Below, piece by piece: positions 16,463-26,145 of a DNA stretch of 64,000 nucleotides (position 1 is the first letter of the stretch; every line of letters begins with the position of its first letter). The translations under genes were made by a program, and so were the position numbers. Below the pieces are notes generated by a model. That model made no database searches. It was given only the letters and a program-made list of their open reading frames with translations, and had not been told where the DNA came from. This DNA is from Levilactobacillus huananensis (GTDB taxonomy: Bacteria > Bacillota > Bacilli > Lactobacillales > Lactobacillaceae). Where the stretch lies: the NCBI RefSeq assembly GCF_003946145.1, contig NZ_RHOC01000010.1, positions 1-64,000 of the forward strand, in the 5' to 3' direction.

Positions 16463-16524
16463 AAGTCTATTAGAATTGAAAATGAAGTCAGCCAGCTTAA
16501 AACCAGCTAAGGGAGAAACTCATT

Positions 16525-17991
16525 ATGACGAACTTGTATCCCGACGACAGTTATACACTGCACACGGATGCCTATCAGATCAATATGATTCAGACGTATT
16601 ATCAACAGGGAATTGCCGACAAACACGCGGTCTTTGAAGTCTTTTTCCGCGACATGCCATTCCATAATGGGTATGCAGTGTTTGCTGGTTTGGAGCACAT
16701 CGTTCATTATATCCAAAATTTGCATTTTTCCCAAACCGATATTGATTACTTACGAGAAGCTGAAGATTATCCAGAAGATTTTTTGGATTATTTGGCTAAC
16801 TTCAAGTTTCGTGGATCAATTCGTTCGGCCGTGGAAGGCGAATTGATTTACGCCCACGAGCCTATCTTACAGGTCGAGGGACCGTTGGCCGATTGTCAGC
16901 TGGTCGAAACGGCGATTTTAAATATCGTCAACTACCAAACTTTGATTGCGACGAAGGCGGCGCGGATTCGTTCCGTCGCTGGTGATGATGCCTTGATGGA
17001 ATTTGGGACGCGACGGGCACAGGAGTTTGATGCGGCCATCTGGGGAACCCGAGCGGCTTACATCGGCGGGTTTGACGCAACGTCTAATGTTCGCGCCGGT
17101 AAACTCTTTGGTATTCCGATCAGTGGGACCCATGCGCATGCCTTGGTTCAGGCCTATGGCAATGATCACGATGCCTTTATGGCCTATGCGCAGACGCATA
17201 ACGACTGTGTCTTTCTAGTGGATACCTACGATACTTTACGTAGTGGGGTACCAAATGCTATCGCAGTTGCTAAGGAAATGGGCGATCGGATTAACTTCCA
17301 AGGTGTCCGGATTGATTCCGGAGATATGGCCTATTTATCCAAACGAGTTCGTCAAAAGCTGGATGAAGCTGGCTTCCCGAATGCTAAGATTTACGCCTCC
17401 AACGACCTGGATGAAAAGACTATCCAGAGTTTGAAGATGCAAGACGCCAAAATTGACGTCTGGGGTATTGGGACGAAACTAATCACTGCTTTTGATCAGC
17501 CTGCTTTGGGTGCCGTCTACAAGATGGTTTCGATTGCAGATGAACATGGCGAGATGAAGGGAACCATTAAACTGTCCAATAATGCCGAGAAGGTGACGAC
17601 GCCAGGTAAGAAACAGGTTTGGCGGATTACCAAGAAGGCGGATGGTAAGACCGAGGGGGATTACGTGACCTTGGCTGATGAAGATCCCCGGCGTGAGGAG
17701 AGTATCTTCATGTTCCACCCGAGTTTCACGTATATTAATAAAACGGTGAATGATTTCAATGCGCGGCCAATCCTACAATCGATTTTTGAGGATGGTGAGT
17801 TGGTTTATAAGTTACCAGCACTGTCTGCTATTCGGGATCGTTGTCGTGGAGCTTTGGCCAATCTTTGGCCAGAGTATAAGCGTGACCTGAACCCACAGAA
17901 GTATCCAGTGGACCTGTCACAAGATTGTTGGGACCACAAGATGGCCCTCATTCAAGAGATTCATCAGTACGTTCAAAAGATGCCGGAATAA
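16525..17991 (+). CDS. pncB: Nicotinate phosphoribosyltransferase
   Basis: A 488-residue enzyme that joins nicotinate to PRPP to form nicotinate mononucleotide in NAD salvage. The N-terminus DSYTLHTDAYQINM, the EFGTRRAQ and GGFDATSNV blocks and ISGTHAHA, which holds the histidine phosphorylated during the ATP-linked cycle, are characteristic. RIDSGDMAYLSK lies in the PRPP-binding region. Length fits the longer Bacillota form. The ribosome site AAGGGAGAAA precedes ATG 16525. The gene is followed 32 bases later by nadE, making a two-step NAD salvage operon; lactobacilli typically depend on external nicotinate. Confidence 0.95.
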   Translation: MTNLYPDDSYTLHTDAYQINMIQTYYQQGIADKHAVFEVFFRDMPFHNGYAVFAGLEHIVHYIQNLHFSQTDIDYLREAEDYPEDFLDYLANFKFRGSIRSAVEGELIYAHEPILQVEGPLADCQLVETAILNIVNYQTLIATKAARIRSVAGDDALMEFGTRRAQEFDAAIWGTRAAYIGGFDATSNVRAGKLFGIPISGTHAHALVQAYGNDHDAFMAYAQTHNDCVFLVDTYDTLRSGVPNAIAVAKEMGDRINFQGVRIDSGDMAYLSKRVRQKLDEAGFPNAKIYASNDLDEKTIQSLKMQDAKIDVWGIGTKLITAFDQPALGAVYKMVSIADEHGEMKGTIKLSNNAEKVTTPGKKQVWRITKKADGKTEGDYVTLADEDPRREESIFMFHPSFTYINKTVNDFNARPILQSIFEDGELVYKLPALSAIRDRCRGALANLWPEYKRDLNPQKYPVDLSQDCWDHKMALIQEIHQYVQKMPE

Positions 17992-18023
17992 GTTAGGCGT
18001 TTAGAATTTAGGGGGATGGAAAT

Positions 18024-18854
18024 ATGCGAGAGATGCAGAAAACCATTATTGAAGCGTTGAAGGTTCAACCAACGATTGATCCGGAAACGGAGATTCGGCG
18101 AAGCGTGGATTTCCTCAAGGATTATCTCAAGCGTTATGATTTTATGAAGACGTTGGTTCTCGGAATCTCTGGCGGGCAGGATTCGACGTTGACTGGTCTG
18201 TTGTGTGAACGGGCCGTTACTGAACTTCGTCAGGAAACCGGCGACGAAGCCTATCGGTTTATTGCTGTGCGGTTGCCCTATGGCGAACAAGCCGATGAGG
18301 ACGATGCGATGATGGCGATCGACTTCATGGGGGCCGACGAGGTACAACGAGTCAACATTCAACCAGCAACGGATGCCATCGTGGCTGCGGTGGAAGCCAA
18401 CGGTGGCCCCATCAGTGATTTTAACAAAGGGAACATCAAGGCGCGACAACGGATGATTGCACAGTATGCCATTGCTGGAGCTCGTTCTGGCGCAGTCGTG
18501 GGTACCGACCACGCAGCTGAAGCCGTGACGGGGTTCTACACCAAGTATGGTGACGGGGCGACCGACATTTGCCCAATTTGGCGGCTGGACAAGCGCCAGG
18601 GAGCAGCGATGTTAGCCTTTCTCGGGACGCCGGAACACCTCTACAAGAAGGTACCAACTGCAGATCTAGAAGATGATCGACCAGCTCTGCCCGATGAGGC
18701 CGCTCTAGGTGTTCGTTATCAGGATATCGACGACTACCTGGAAGGCAAGCCAGTGAGTGAAACTGCTGCAGAAAGAATTGAACAATGGTATCAAAAGACC
18801 GCACACAAGCGGCACTTACCAGTCAACGTGTATGATACGTTCTGGCAGAAGTAG
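18024..18854 (+). CDS. nadE: NAD synthetase, ammonia-dependent
   Basis: A 276-residue amidotransferase-less NAD synthetase converting deamido-NAD to NAD with ammonia and [15 protein letters not shown] is the PP-loop of the N-type ATP pyrophosphatase fold, [19 protein letters not shown] the deamido-NAD and magnesium-binding block, and [12 protein letters not shown] a typical C-terminus. There is no glutaminase domain, so free ammonia is the donor. It is in an operon behind pncB. Confidence 0.95.
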   Translation: MREMQKTIIEALKVQPTIDPETEIRRSVDFLKDYLKRYDFMKTLVLGISGGQDSTLTGLLCERAVTELRQETGDEAYRFIAVRLPYGEQADEDDAMMAIDFMGADEVQRVNIQPATDAIVAAVEANGGPISDFNKGNIKARQRMIAQYAIAGARSGAVVGTDHAAEAVTGFYTKYGDGATDICPIWRLDKRQGAAMLAFLGTPEHLYKKVPTADLEDDRPALPDEAALGVRYQDIDDYLEGKPVSETAAERIEQWYQKTAHKRHLPVNVYDTFWQK

Positions 18855-18878
18855 GTTACAGACAAAGGATGGATAGCC

Positions 18879-19313
18879 ATGCAAAAGAATAATATGAATA
18901 GTTATATTCGTGTTTTGAGTCAAGTTCTTCAGGAAACTGAGGATGGTGGAGAAGCCATGAACGGTGACTTTGAAACGATTCGTCACGCCCTGGATAATCA
19001 GACCGTAGGGGACCTCTCACAGGTTGAACTGCAGAAGATTGTTGATAATTTCCAGCGGGGAACCGATGCTTATGAAGCTAAGCTCAATCAACTCCAACAG
19101 GCCAGTGTACCGGTTCGAATTCTGGGTAAGCACAAGTCATTGGTGGCTGCTTACCGGATCTATACGGATGCCTGTCAAGCGATGACGGATAGCCTGGACG
19201 TTGAACACCAGACGGTCGATCAAGCAGCTTTCGATGCGGCAGAGACGACGCAGGAGAATGCCATGGAAAAGGTTACGGCAGCTACGCAACGCATCATGAC
19301 GAGTCCAATGTAA
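18879..19313 (+). CDS. Small helical protein of unknown function
   Basis: A 144-residue, apparently all-helical, acidic protein without signal peptide or membrane segment. No known domain was recognised. It follows nadE by 24 bases and precedes a terminator, so it is likely the third gene of the pncB-nadE transcript. The ORF begins at ATG 18879; a second in-frame ATG lies five codons later (18894). The N-terminal half looks like a coiled coil (LSQVELQKIVDNFQRG), and a central KHKSLVAAYRIYTDACQAM segment is the least variable-looking part. Confidence 0.65.
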   Translation: MQKNNMNSYIRVLSQVLQETEDGGEAMNGDFETIRHALDNQTVGDLSQVELQKIVDNFQRGTDAYEAKLNQLQQASVPVRILGKHKSLVAAYRIYTDACQAMTDSLDVEHQTVDQAAFDAAETTQENAMEKVTAATQRIMTSPM

Positions 19314-19337
19314 AGTTTCATTTCAAAAATGCACGTC

Positions 19338-19372
19338 AAACGGGAGGGGCCGAGTGAGCCAACTCCCGTTTT
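19338..19372 (+). terminator. Terminator of pncB-nadE transcript
   Basis: AAACGGGAG and CTCCCGTTT pair around a 16-base loop, followed by T residues. Confidence 0.82.
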
Positions 19373-19433
19373 GTGATCCTGAATTAAATTGGCTCACGCA
19401 AACGTAGAATCGGGCGACCCACACCAATGAAGA

Positions 19434-19442
19434 TGGTATAAT
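19434..19442 (+). promoter_or_regulatory. Extended -10 promoter of tex
   Basis: TGGTATAAT is a textbook extended -10; the -35 region 17 bases upstream is poor, as often seen with TGn elements. It lies about 69 bases before the tex start. Confidence 0.6.
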
Positions 19443-19510
19443 ACGTGTATGCGAAGTGGGCCGTCTTAAGACGACCTCTAGAGGCGATTAAGAAGTGATG
19501 GAGGGTTTGC

Positions 19511-21706
19511 ATGGCAACTGAAAGAGAAGAAAAGTTGGTCGATTTAGCCCCGTCGGTTCATCGACAATTCGGGCAGTACCGCGTCGATCAGATTCGCGCT
19601 GTGCTCACGCTGATGGATGAGGGGAACACAGTTCCTTTCATCGCTCGGTATCGAAAAGAACGGACAGGATCACTGGATGAAGTGGCGATTCGAGAGATTG
19701 AAGACGAGGCCACTCGGCTAGCCAAACTGAACAAGCGCCGGACAGATGTCTTAGGGATTATTGCTGATCAGCAGGCGCTAACGCCAAAGTTAAAACAGGC
19801 ACTGTCTCAGGCGACGACCCTTCAGCAGGTGGAGGATCTTTACTTACCTTACAAGAAGAAACGGCAAACCAAGGCGACGGTGGCCATTCAACATGGGTTG
19901 AAGCCTTTGGCACAGTGGTTATTGACCTTTCCCACAGGAGATCTCGATCAACGGGCCAAGGCTTACGTGAACCCCGATCAGGATTTGCCCGATGTGGCTG
20001 CCGTTTGGGCTGGCGTTCACGAAATTCTAGCTGAGGCCTTCAGTGAACAAGCAGCTTTTCGGGAGTGGATTCGTAAGTTCACTTGGCAGCATGGCGAACT
20101 TACTAGTAAACGCCGCCGAGGGTCAGACGATCGTGACGAACAGCAAGTTTACGCGACCTATTATGATTTTCATCAACGATTGAATCAGATCCCTCCGTAT
20201 CGTGTCTTAGCCATCAACCGTGGTGACCGGGAGAAGGTCTTGTCGGTTGGCATTAGTGTCGATCCGGCGTCGATCTTGCAATATGGGCACTTTCGACTAG
20301 TTGGCCAGCATCATGGACCGGCTGTAGCTCGAGTCAATCAGGCCTTTGAGGATGCCTATAAACGGTTCCTGGGACCAGCCATTGATCGGGAATTACGGCG
20401 AAAATTGACGGAGACGGCCAACACCCATGCCATTCAGGTCTTTGGGAACAACCTTTATCATCTGTTAATGCAGGCACCTCTGAAGGGGAAGGTTGTATTG
20501 GGGTTTGATCCTGCGTACCGGACGGGTTGCAAGTTAGCTATTATGGATGCCAATGGGCGGTTTTTAACCAAACAGGTGATCTACCCGCACAAGCCCGCTA
20601 GTCAACAGAAACGAGCAGCGGCTGGGCCTGCTTTCAAGAAACTTCTGACAACTTACCACGTGGAAATGATTGCGATTGGAAATGGTACGGCCAGTCGCGA
20701 GTCCGAGGAATTTGTAAGTGAAATTTTAAAGACGTTGGATCGGCCAATCTATTATGTTTTGGTCAATGAAGCTGGGGCATCGGTCTATTCGGCCAGTGCA
20801 GCGGCTCGAGCGGAATTCCCCGACCTTCACGTTGAGGAACGTTCCGCTATTAGTATTGGTCGCCGGCTGCAAGACCCTTTGGCCGAACTGATTAAGATTG
20901 ATCCCAAGGCCGTGGGTGTGGGGCAATATCAACATGACGTTCCTGAGAAGGCCCTAGACAGCCAGTTAGACCGCGTTGTCGAGACGGCGGTCAATCAGGT
21001 TGGGGTCAACGTGAACACTGCGAGTGCGGCGCTTCTGACCCATATTTCGGGGCTAACCGCGACAACAGCTAAGAATATCGTCGGTTATCGTAACGATCAC
21101 GGGGCCTTTGCGACTCGCCAAGAATTGAAAAAGGTGCCTCGACTGGGACCTAAGGCCTATCAACAGGCCGTGGGCTTCCTGCGAATCATTGCCGGGACAC
21201 AGCCTTTAGACAATACCGATATTCATCCCGAAAGTTATTCCGCGGCGGAACAATTGCTGCAAGGCTTGACCACGCCGGTTACGGCGATCGGGACACCGAA
21301 GCTCCAACAGCAGTTGGCACAGATCAACACGCAACAGTGGGCAGAACGGTTAGATGTTGGGACCACAACACTCACCGATATCATCGATGGGCTTAGTAAG
21401 CCCGGGCGAGACTTGCGAGATACCATGCCGGCGCCATTATTACGGCAGGATGTCCTCACCATGGCCGATTTGAAGCCGGGCATGGAACTCCAGGGGACGG
21501 TTCGTAACGTGGTCGACTTTGGGGCGTTCGTGGATATTGGCGTCAAGCAGGATGGCCTGGTTCACATTTCACAATTGGCAGACCATTTCGTCAGCGACCC
21601 CAGTACCGTTGTTACAATTGGTGATGTGGTCACCGTGTGGGTGTTGACCGTGGATGAGCAACGTCAACGGATTCAACTTACGATGCGTGGCGAACAGCAT
21701 GACTGA
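19511..21706 (+). CDS. tex: Tex-like RNA-binding protein with S1 domain
   Basis: A 731-residue protein of the Tex/Spt6-like family implicated in transcription and RNA processing. Order of parts: helical N-terminus with VPFIARYRKERTGSLDE, a YqgF/RNase H-like domain around residue 330 (VLGFDPAYRTGCKLAI), helix-hairpin-helix repeats near 495-565 (NVNTASAALLTHISGL), and a C-terminal S1 RNA-binding domain near 655-725 (VRNVVDFGAFVDIGVKQDG). Length matches the family. The start ATG 19511 has GGAGGGTTTGC upstream. The last codons overlap the SprT-like gene. Confidence 0.95.
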   Translation: MATEREEKLVDLAPSVHRQFGQYRVDQIRAVLTLMDEGNTVPFIARYRKERTGSLDEVAIREIEDEATRLAKLNKRRTDVLGIIADQQALTPKLKQALSQATTLQQVEDLYLPYKKKRQTKATVAIQHGLKPLAQWLLTFPTGDLDQRAKAYVNPDQDLPDVAAVWAGVHEILAEAFSEQAAFREWIRKFTWQHGELTSKRRRGSDDRDEQQVYATYYDFHQRLNQIPPYRVLAINRGDREKVLSVGISVDPASILQYGHFRLVGQHHGPAVARVNQAFEDAYKRFLGPAIDRELRRKLTETANTHAIQVFGNNLYHLLMQAPLKGKVVLGFDPAYRTGCKLAIMDANGRFLTKQVIYPHKPASQQKRAAAGPAFKKLLTTYHVEMIAIGNGTASRESEEFVSEILKTLDRPIYYVLVNEAGASVYSASAAARAEFPDLHVEERSAISIGRRLQDPLAELIKIDPKAVGVGQYQHDVPEKALDSQLDRVVETAVNQVGVNVNTASAALLTHISGLTATTAKNIVGYRNDHGAFATRQELKKVPRLGPKAYQQAVGFLRIIAGTQPLDNTDIHPESYSAAEQLLQGLTTPVTAIGTPKLQQQLAQINTQQWAERLDVGTTTLTDIIDGLSKPGRDLRDTMPAPLLRQDVLTMADLKPGMELQGTVRNVVDFGAFVDIGVKQDGLVHISQLADHFVSDPSTVVTIGDVVTVWVLTVDEQRQRIQLTMRGEQHD

Positions 21707-22184
21707 CCAAGACTTACAACGGTTGGTTGCCCAGATTTCTCTGGCATCATTTGGGAAACCCTTCACGCATCGCGCGTGGTTCAATTACCGGCTACGTACC
21801 ACTGGTGGCCGGTATCAGCTGACTGACCACAGTATCGAAATTAATCCGCGGATGCTCAGCGAGCATGGGCAGGCAACGCTAGTGGGAATTATCAAGCATG
21901 AATTGTGTCACTACCACTTACACCTGGCCGGCCAAAGTGGACAACATCGGACAGCCGCATTTAAGGCGCTATTGAAACAAGTAGGTGGCTTGCGTTACGC
22001 ACCAGCACCTCGGGTGTCTAAATCTAAGGTTAGACACTGGCAACTTTATGAGTGTACACAGTGTCATTATCAGTATTATCGGGCTCGGCGGCTCAACGTC
22101 AATAAGCTTGTTTGCGGTCGCTGTCGGGGACGTTTAAGGTGGCAGCGGACCGTGACGGCGGTCACCCGGCCACAGGCAAATTAG
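21699..22184 (+). CDS. SprT-like family protein with C-terminal zinc ribbon
   Basis: A 161-residue protein with the SprT-like metallopeptidase signature KHELCHYHLH: the HExxH-type pair of histidines and glutamate would bind zinc and act as base. The C-terminus has C-T-Q-C and C-G-R-C pairs forming a zinc ribbon. This is the YdhK/YpjP-neighbour type found beside tex in Bacillota. ATG 21699 is preferred over the longer frame because it gives an 8-base overlap with tex and removes an N-terminus that merely retranslates the S1 tail. Enzymatic activity has not generally been shown for the small bacterial forms. Confidence 0.85.
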   Translation: MTDQDLQRLVAQISLASFGKPFTHRAWFNYRLRTTGGRYQLTDHSIEINPRMLSEHGQATLVGIIKHELCHYHLHLAGQSGQHRTAAFKALLKQVGGLRYAPAPRVSKSKVRHWQLYECTQCHYQYYRARRLNVNKLVCGRCRGRLRWQRTVTAVTRPQAN

Positions 22185-22197
22185 GAGGTTAGTGAGT

Positions 22198-23082
22198 ATG
22201 GGTAAAACAATTATTCGGGTACCAGCAACTTCGGCGAACCTAGGCCCTGGAATCGATTCAATTGGTGCCGCATTACATCTCTATTTAACAGTTATTATTG
22301 AAGAAGAAACTGACAAGTGGCGAGTTAATCACGCTCTTGGCACAGAAATTCCACGGGACGAAAATAATTTGATGGTGCAGACGGCTCTCAAGGTGGCACC
22401 CAAGATTCATCCCCATCAACTGACCGTGATGTCGGATATTCCTATCTCACGCGGACTGGGAAGCTCAACCAGTGCGATTGTGGCAGGGATCAAGATTGCA
22501 AATGAACTTGGCGAGCTTGATCTGAATATTTCTGAACAACTAAATTGGGCTGTTAAGCTCGGGGGGACGTTGGATAACGTGGCACCAGCATTGTTGGGGC
22601 AAGCGGCCGTGGCAACGGTCAATGATGATCACGCTGACGCCATCCAATTGCCCTTGCCAGATGACATGCGTGTCTTGGTCTTCATTCCCGGACAACAATT
22701 GTTGTCACGGAAGAGTCGTGAAGCCTTGCCAAAACAGGTTGCGCTAAAGACCGCGGTCCATGCCAGCAGTGTGGCCAATGTGTTAGTGGCAGCCTTGTTG
22801 GAGAAAAATTGGGAACTTGCCACTCGGATGATCGAACGCGATGAATTCCATGAACAGGCGCGTTCACAACTGGTACCAGAGCTCAAGCTGATTCGAACAG
22901 CGGCTCACGAGCAAGGGATCACAGGAACTTACCTCAGTGGAGCTGGTCCAACCGTGGTGACCTTTGGAACGTCACCACAATTAACGTTGCTACGAAACAA
23001 GCTCGCAACGGCTGATTTGCCCGGTAGCTTGCGGATCCTAGAACTTGATCCAGCCGGGGCAACTGTCCTCACAGATGCATAA
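22198..23082 (+). CDS. thrB: Homoserine kinase
   Basis: A 294-residue GHMP kinase that phosphorylates homoserine on the way to threonine. VRVPATSANLGPGIDSIG at the N-terminus and the ATP loop PISRGLGSSTSAIVAGI are diagnostic, and LSGAGPTVVTFG is the third GHMP motif. ATG 22198, nine bases after AGGAGG, is preferred over GTG 22192, which is only three bases from it. The gene is alone: no homoserine dehydrogenase or threonine synthase is adjacent. It follows the SprT-like gene by 13 bases. Confidence 0.94.
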   Translation: MGKTIIRVPATSANLGPGIDSIGAALHLYLTVIIEEETDKWRVNHALGTEIPRDENNLMVQTALKVAPKIHPHQLTVMSDIPISRGLGSSTSAIVAGIKIANELGELDLNISEQLNWAVKLGGTLDNVAPALLGQAAVATVNDDHADAIQLPLPDDMRVLVFIPGQQLLSRKSREALPKQVALKTAVHASSVANVLVAALLEKNWELATRMIERDEFHEQARSQLVPELKLIRTAAHEQGITGTYLSGAGPTVVTFGTSPQLTLLRNKLATADLPGSLRILELDPAGATVLTDA

Positions 23083-23116
23083 GTTCAGATTTTTTTGAAT
23101 TAACTTGCAAAAAATA

Positions 23117-23145
23117 TTGTCAGCACCCGGATCATTTGTTATACT
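23117..23145 (+). promoter_or_regulatory. Promoter of tRNA-Leu
   Basis: TTGTCA (23117-23122) and TATACT (23140-23145) with a 17-base spacer, 18 bases before the mature tRNA. Confidence 0.83.
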
Positions 23146-23162
23146 ATTTCTTGTGAGTTAAT

Positions 23163-23247
23163 GCGCCCATGGCGGAATTGGCAGACGCGCAAGATTAAGG
23201 ATCTTGTCGGGGTAAACCCGGTGGAAGTTCGAATCTTCTTGGGCGCA
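23163..23247 (+). tRNA. tRNA-Leu (AAG)
   Basis: A class II tRNA: acceptor strands GCGCCCA and TGGGCGC pair, the anticodon stem CAAGA/TCTTG encloses TTAAGGA with AAG at the anticodon positions, the long variable arm is CGGGGTAAACCCGG-like, and the T-loop is TTCGAAT. An A34 here would be edited to inosine to read CUN codons. Confidence 0.9.
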
Positions 23248-23260
23248 TAACGAAACAGTG

Positions 23261-23310
23261 AAAGAGGTCGTGATGACCCGCGAAAGCGGTGGTCATCACG
23301 ACCTCTTTTT
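23261..23310 (+). terminator. Very strong terminator after tRNA-Leu
   Basis: AAAGAGGTCGTGATGACC pairs perfectly with its 18-base complement around CGCGAAAGCGGT, followed by TTTTT. The reading frame that crosses this hairpin is an artefact. Confidence 0.93.
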
Positions 23311-23838
23311 AGTTTATAAGTCTGAGCCTAATTATTTATTAAGCAAGATTTTCGTGAAGGATGGTTTAGTATGCCTGCCGACAGAGCTGAGCATACCTGA
23401 ACAAAAAACAACTCATTTTGACAAGACACTTATCTCATTGTGGTCGGTCACGGAAATTAAGAGAATGAAATTAGACCAAGTTCGTGGTATGAACGGTGAA
23501 AGCAGAAGCTTGGTTTTCACCCGCAATGGTCCGCGACCATTACGGGAAAAGTAGCAGGCAGTGTTTGCAAGCATAAAAATGGCCTTTTTTTCAATAATGT
23601 GGCACAATCAGGTCGCCAAGAAAATCGATTTGTTCGGTTCTCCATTTATTGATCGAGGGAATCTCGTTGTTTTCAGAATTGCTAGCTGAATTTCCGTAAA
23701 TTTGGCGGCTTTCATGACAGTTAGATAACATTTTGCCTTAGTAACCGTTTCCAATGAAAATAGCTCTTCAATTCTTTCATGGATGGGCGTAGTATATGAG
23801 TCTACATTGATCATTACCAATTTTATGAAACAAAACCA
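23311..23838. other. Gene-poor, decayed-looking spacer
   Basis: About 530 bases that look more AT-rich than the neighbours. Two open frames exist, one on the plus strand ending at 23554 and one of 91 codons on the minus strand (23608-23883); neither has a ribosome site, a recognised domain or a promoter. A hairpin CCGCAATGGTC/GACCATTACGG lies at about 23522-23547, with a T-rich stretch at 23584-23591. It may be a remnant of a lost gene. Confidence 0.45.
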
Positions 23839-23867
23839 CTGACAAATGATCTGAAACGCGTTATAGT
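23839..23867 (+). promoter_or_regulatory. Promoter of the MATE exporter gene
   Basis: CTGACA (23839-23844) and TATAGT (23862-23867) with a 17-base spacer, about 50 bases before the start codon. Confidence 0.68.
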
Positions 23868-23916
23868 AGTTGTCTTGTGTCAAAAGATTGGCAAAAATTC
23901 TAAAGGAGGTCGGCGC

Positions 23917-25359
23917 ATGAACGACTTAACTAAGGGTAACTCCCTCAAACTCATTTTCTTTTTTACGATTCCACTTTTAATTGGTAATTTATTTCAGCAA
24001 TTATATAACGTTTCCGATACCGTAGTCGTGGGACAAACTCTTGGTGTGAAGGCGCTGGCCGCCGTTGGGGCGACGGGCTCTATTAACTTCTTAATCATTG
24101 GGTTCGCCCAAGGCCTGACCGCTGGATTAGCTATTATCACGGCAACGCGGTATGGTGCCAGAGATTACAAGGGTGTCCGTAAGTCTTTTGCTGCGAGCAT
24201 CGTCATTTCGATTTTAATGACTATTATCTTGACGATTCTTTCGTTAGCATTTGTCGACCCAATTCTACATTTGATGCAGACGCCAGCGTCGATCTTTGCT
24301 AACGCACGGATTTTTATCAGCATCATCTTTATCGGGATATTCGCCTCGATGGCGTTCAACCTGTTGTCCAACATCATTCGGGCATTAGGGGATTCCCGGA
24401 CGCCACTGATCTTCCTGGTGATTGGAACGGTTGTCAACGTTCTCTTGGAACTGCTCTTTATCTTGGTCTTCCACATGGGTGTGGCCGGGGCCGGTTGGGC
24501 CACCGTGATTTCTCAAGTGGTGGCTTCACTGCTATGTGTGGCTTACATCATCCGCTCCATTCCACTTTTACATGTGTCCAAAGATGATTTCAAATTAGAC
24601 GTCAACGAACTCTGGCAACACTTTACGACGGGGATGCCGATGGGTTTTCAACTGTCGATCATTGCCATTGGAACGATGGTGATGCAGGCGGCCTTGAACT
24701 CCTTAGGGACTGATTCCGTAGCGGCATCTACGGCAGCTTCTAAGGTTGACCAACTCTGCTCCTTACCCATGTCCTCATTTGGGGTTACCATGGCGACCTT
24801 TGCCGCTCAGAACTTTGGAGCTGGCAAATACAGTCGGATCATGGAAGGGGTCAAGAAGACCCTCTGGTTATCCGGGAGCTTCGCTGTCTTCGCTGGTGGT
24901 CTAGTGATTTTCCTCGGCAAGCCGATTGTGACTCTAATTATCGGAACAGCCGACGAAAATGTTATTCAATTATCACAGACTTACTTCAATATCATTGGGA
25001 GCACGTATCTCCTATTAAGTGTTCTCTTCGTCATTCGTAATACGCTCCAAGGTTTAGGCCGCCGCGTGTTGCCGACCCTAGCCGGTGTGGGCGAACTGAG
25101 CATGCGAATTTTTGCTGCCGTCTTCATGGTGGGGGCCTTCGGTTATGCGGGAGCCGTTTCCGCCGAACCGTTGGCTTGGTTGGGTTCTTGTGCTATCCTG
25201 ATTCCTTCATGGATCAGAGCTGTTAAGCAGTTGCGGAACCTGCAACGGTCTGAAGATGTGGTTGCCGGTAAGCCAACGACGGATGAGCTGGCACAAGTAG
25301 CAACCAAGGCCACGCCTAGCGACCCTGCTATGGGTGTGACGCCAAAGTTCGAGTCCTAA
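23917..25359 (+). CDS. MATE family efflux transporter
   Basis: A 480-residue membrane protein with about 12 helices, an ion-coupled exporter of toxic organic compounds or metabolites. The N-terminal FTIPLLIGNLFQQLYNVSDTVVVG and the VGATGSINFL block are typical of the DinF/NorM superfamily in Bacillota, and the internal twofold repeat is visible. ATG 23917 is chosen because AAAGGAGGT lies just upstream; the longer frame has none. The last 35 residues are polar and cytoplasmic. The gene is monocistronic, with its own promoter and terminator. The substrate cannot be named. Confidence 0.92.
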   Translation: MNDLTKGNSLKLIFFFTIPLLIGNLFQQLYNVSDTVVVGQTLGVKALAAVGATGSINFLIIGFAQGLTAGLAIITATRYGARDYKGVRKSFAASIVISILMTIILTILSLAFVDPILHLMQTPASIFANARIFISIIFIGIFASMAFNLLSNIIRALGDSRTPLIFLVIGTVVNVLLELLFILVFHMGVAGAGWATVISQVVASLLCVAYIIRSIPLLHVSKDDFKLDVNELWQHFTTGMPMGFQLSIIAIGTMVMQAALNSLGTDSVAASTAASKVDQLCSLPMSSFGVTMATFAAQNFGAGKYSRIMEGVKKTLWLSGSFAVFAGGLVIFLGKPIVTLIIGTADENVIQLSQTYFNIIGSTYLLLSVLFVIRNTLQGLGRRVLPTLAGVGELSMRIFAAVFMVGAFGYAGAVSAEPLAWLGSCAILIPSWIRAVKQLRNLQRSEDVVAGKPTTDELAQVATKATPSDPAMGVTPKFES

Positions 25360-25377
25360 AGCAAAGCATGATACACT

Positions 25378-25407
25378 AAGGAAGATGCGCAATCATCTTC
25401 CTTTTTT
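25378..25407 (+). terminator. Terminator of the MATE gene
   Basis: AAGGAAGATG and CATCTTCCTT pair around CGCAAT, followed by T residues. Confidence 0.92.
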
Positions 25408-25436
25408 GATCTCAACGATAAGGAGTATTTAAATCC

Positions 25437-26045
25437 ATGCAAAATTTGATTTTCGATCTTGATGGGACATTACTTGATACTGAAACGATGTACATGCGTG
25501 CCCTACAGGCAGTGTTACATGAACGAGGTATCAATCGACCCTACGCTGAATTAACGGCCACCTTTGGTATCCCCAGTCGTGATGCGCTGGTACGACTTCA
25601 GATTCCCGATCTGGAGAATGTTCTGACCGCTTGGGGAGATCGAACGGTGGCTTACCAAGATACCGTCTCTATCTATCCTGGCGTTAGAACGGCCTTAGCT
25701 AAATTACGAGAGGTCGGGGCCAATCTTGCCATTATGACCTCGAAACGACGCTTTGAATACGAGCGTGACGTGGTGAGTGTTGGTCTGGACCAGTACTTTA
25801 AGGTGAGTGTCGTGGCCGAAAATGTGGATCACGGGAAACCGGCCCCAGATGGAATTCTCCTGGCGATGCAACGTTTAGGCGCCGATCCAGCGTCGACGGT
25901 TTACGTGGGTGACACGGCTTACGACTATACGGCCGCACATGCTGCGGGTGTTGACTTCGGTTTTGCTGGATGGAACGGTAAAACGCCCGTTAATTACCAA
26001 CCAGATAGACTGTATATGACGCCCGGAGATTTGCTGATTCACTAG
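25437..26045 (+). CDS. HAD-superfamily phosphatase (phosphoglycolate phosphatase-like)
   Basis: A 202-residue soluble HAD-IA hydrolase. FDLDGTLLDT provides the nucleophile and acid aspartates, MTSKR motif II, HGKPAPDG motif III and YVGDTAYD motif IV. The inserted helical cap is of the small type seen in phosphoglycolate phosphatases and sugar phosphatases. The start ATG 25437 follows AAGGAG. Substrate is not predictable. Confidence 0.88.
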   Translation: MQNLIFDLDGTLLDTETMYMRALQAVLHERGINRPYAELTATFGIPSRDALVRLQIPDLENVLTAWGDRTVAYQDTVSIYPGVRTALAKLREVGANLAIMTSKRRFEYERDVVSVGLDQYFKVSVVAENVDHGKPAPDGILLAMQRLGADPASTVYVGDTAYDYTAAHAAGVDFGFAGWNGKTPVNYQPDRLYMTPGDLLIH

Positions 26046-26145
26046 GTTTCTGGATTAGTGGAGCTGACTGGCATTTTGTGCTATATTAAACCCATAAACA
26101 AGTGGTTTTGATTAACGTAAACCGTTTTATAAAAGGGGTGGCAGG

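Noticed and set aside
22192-22197. GTG as the thrB start
   Set aside because: It is three bases from the Shine-Dalgarno AGGAGG; ATG 22198 has normal spacing.
23258-23554. 98-codon frame after tRNA-Leu
   Set aside because: Its first part translates the arms of the strong tRNA terminator, and there is no ribosome site or recognised domain.
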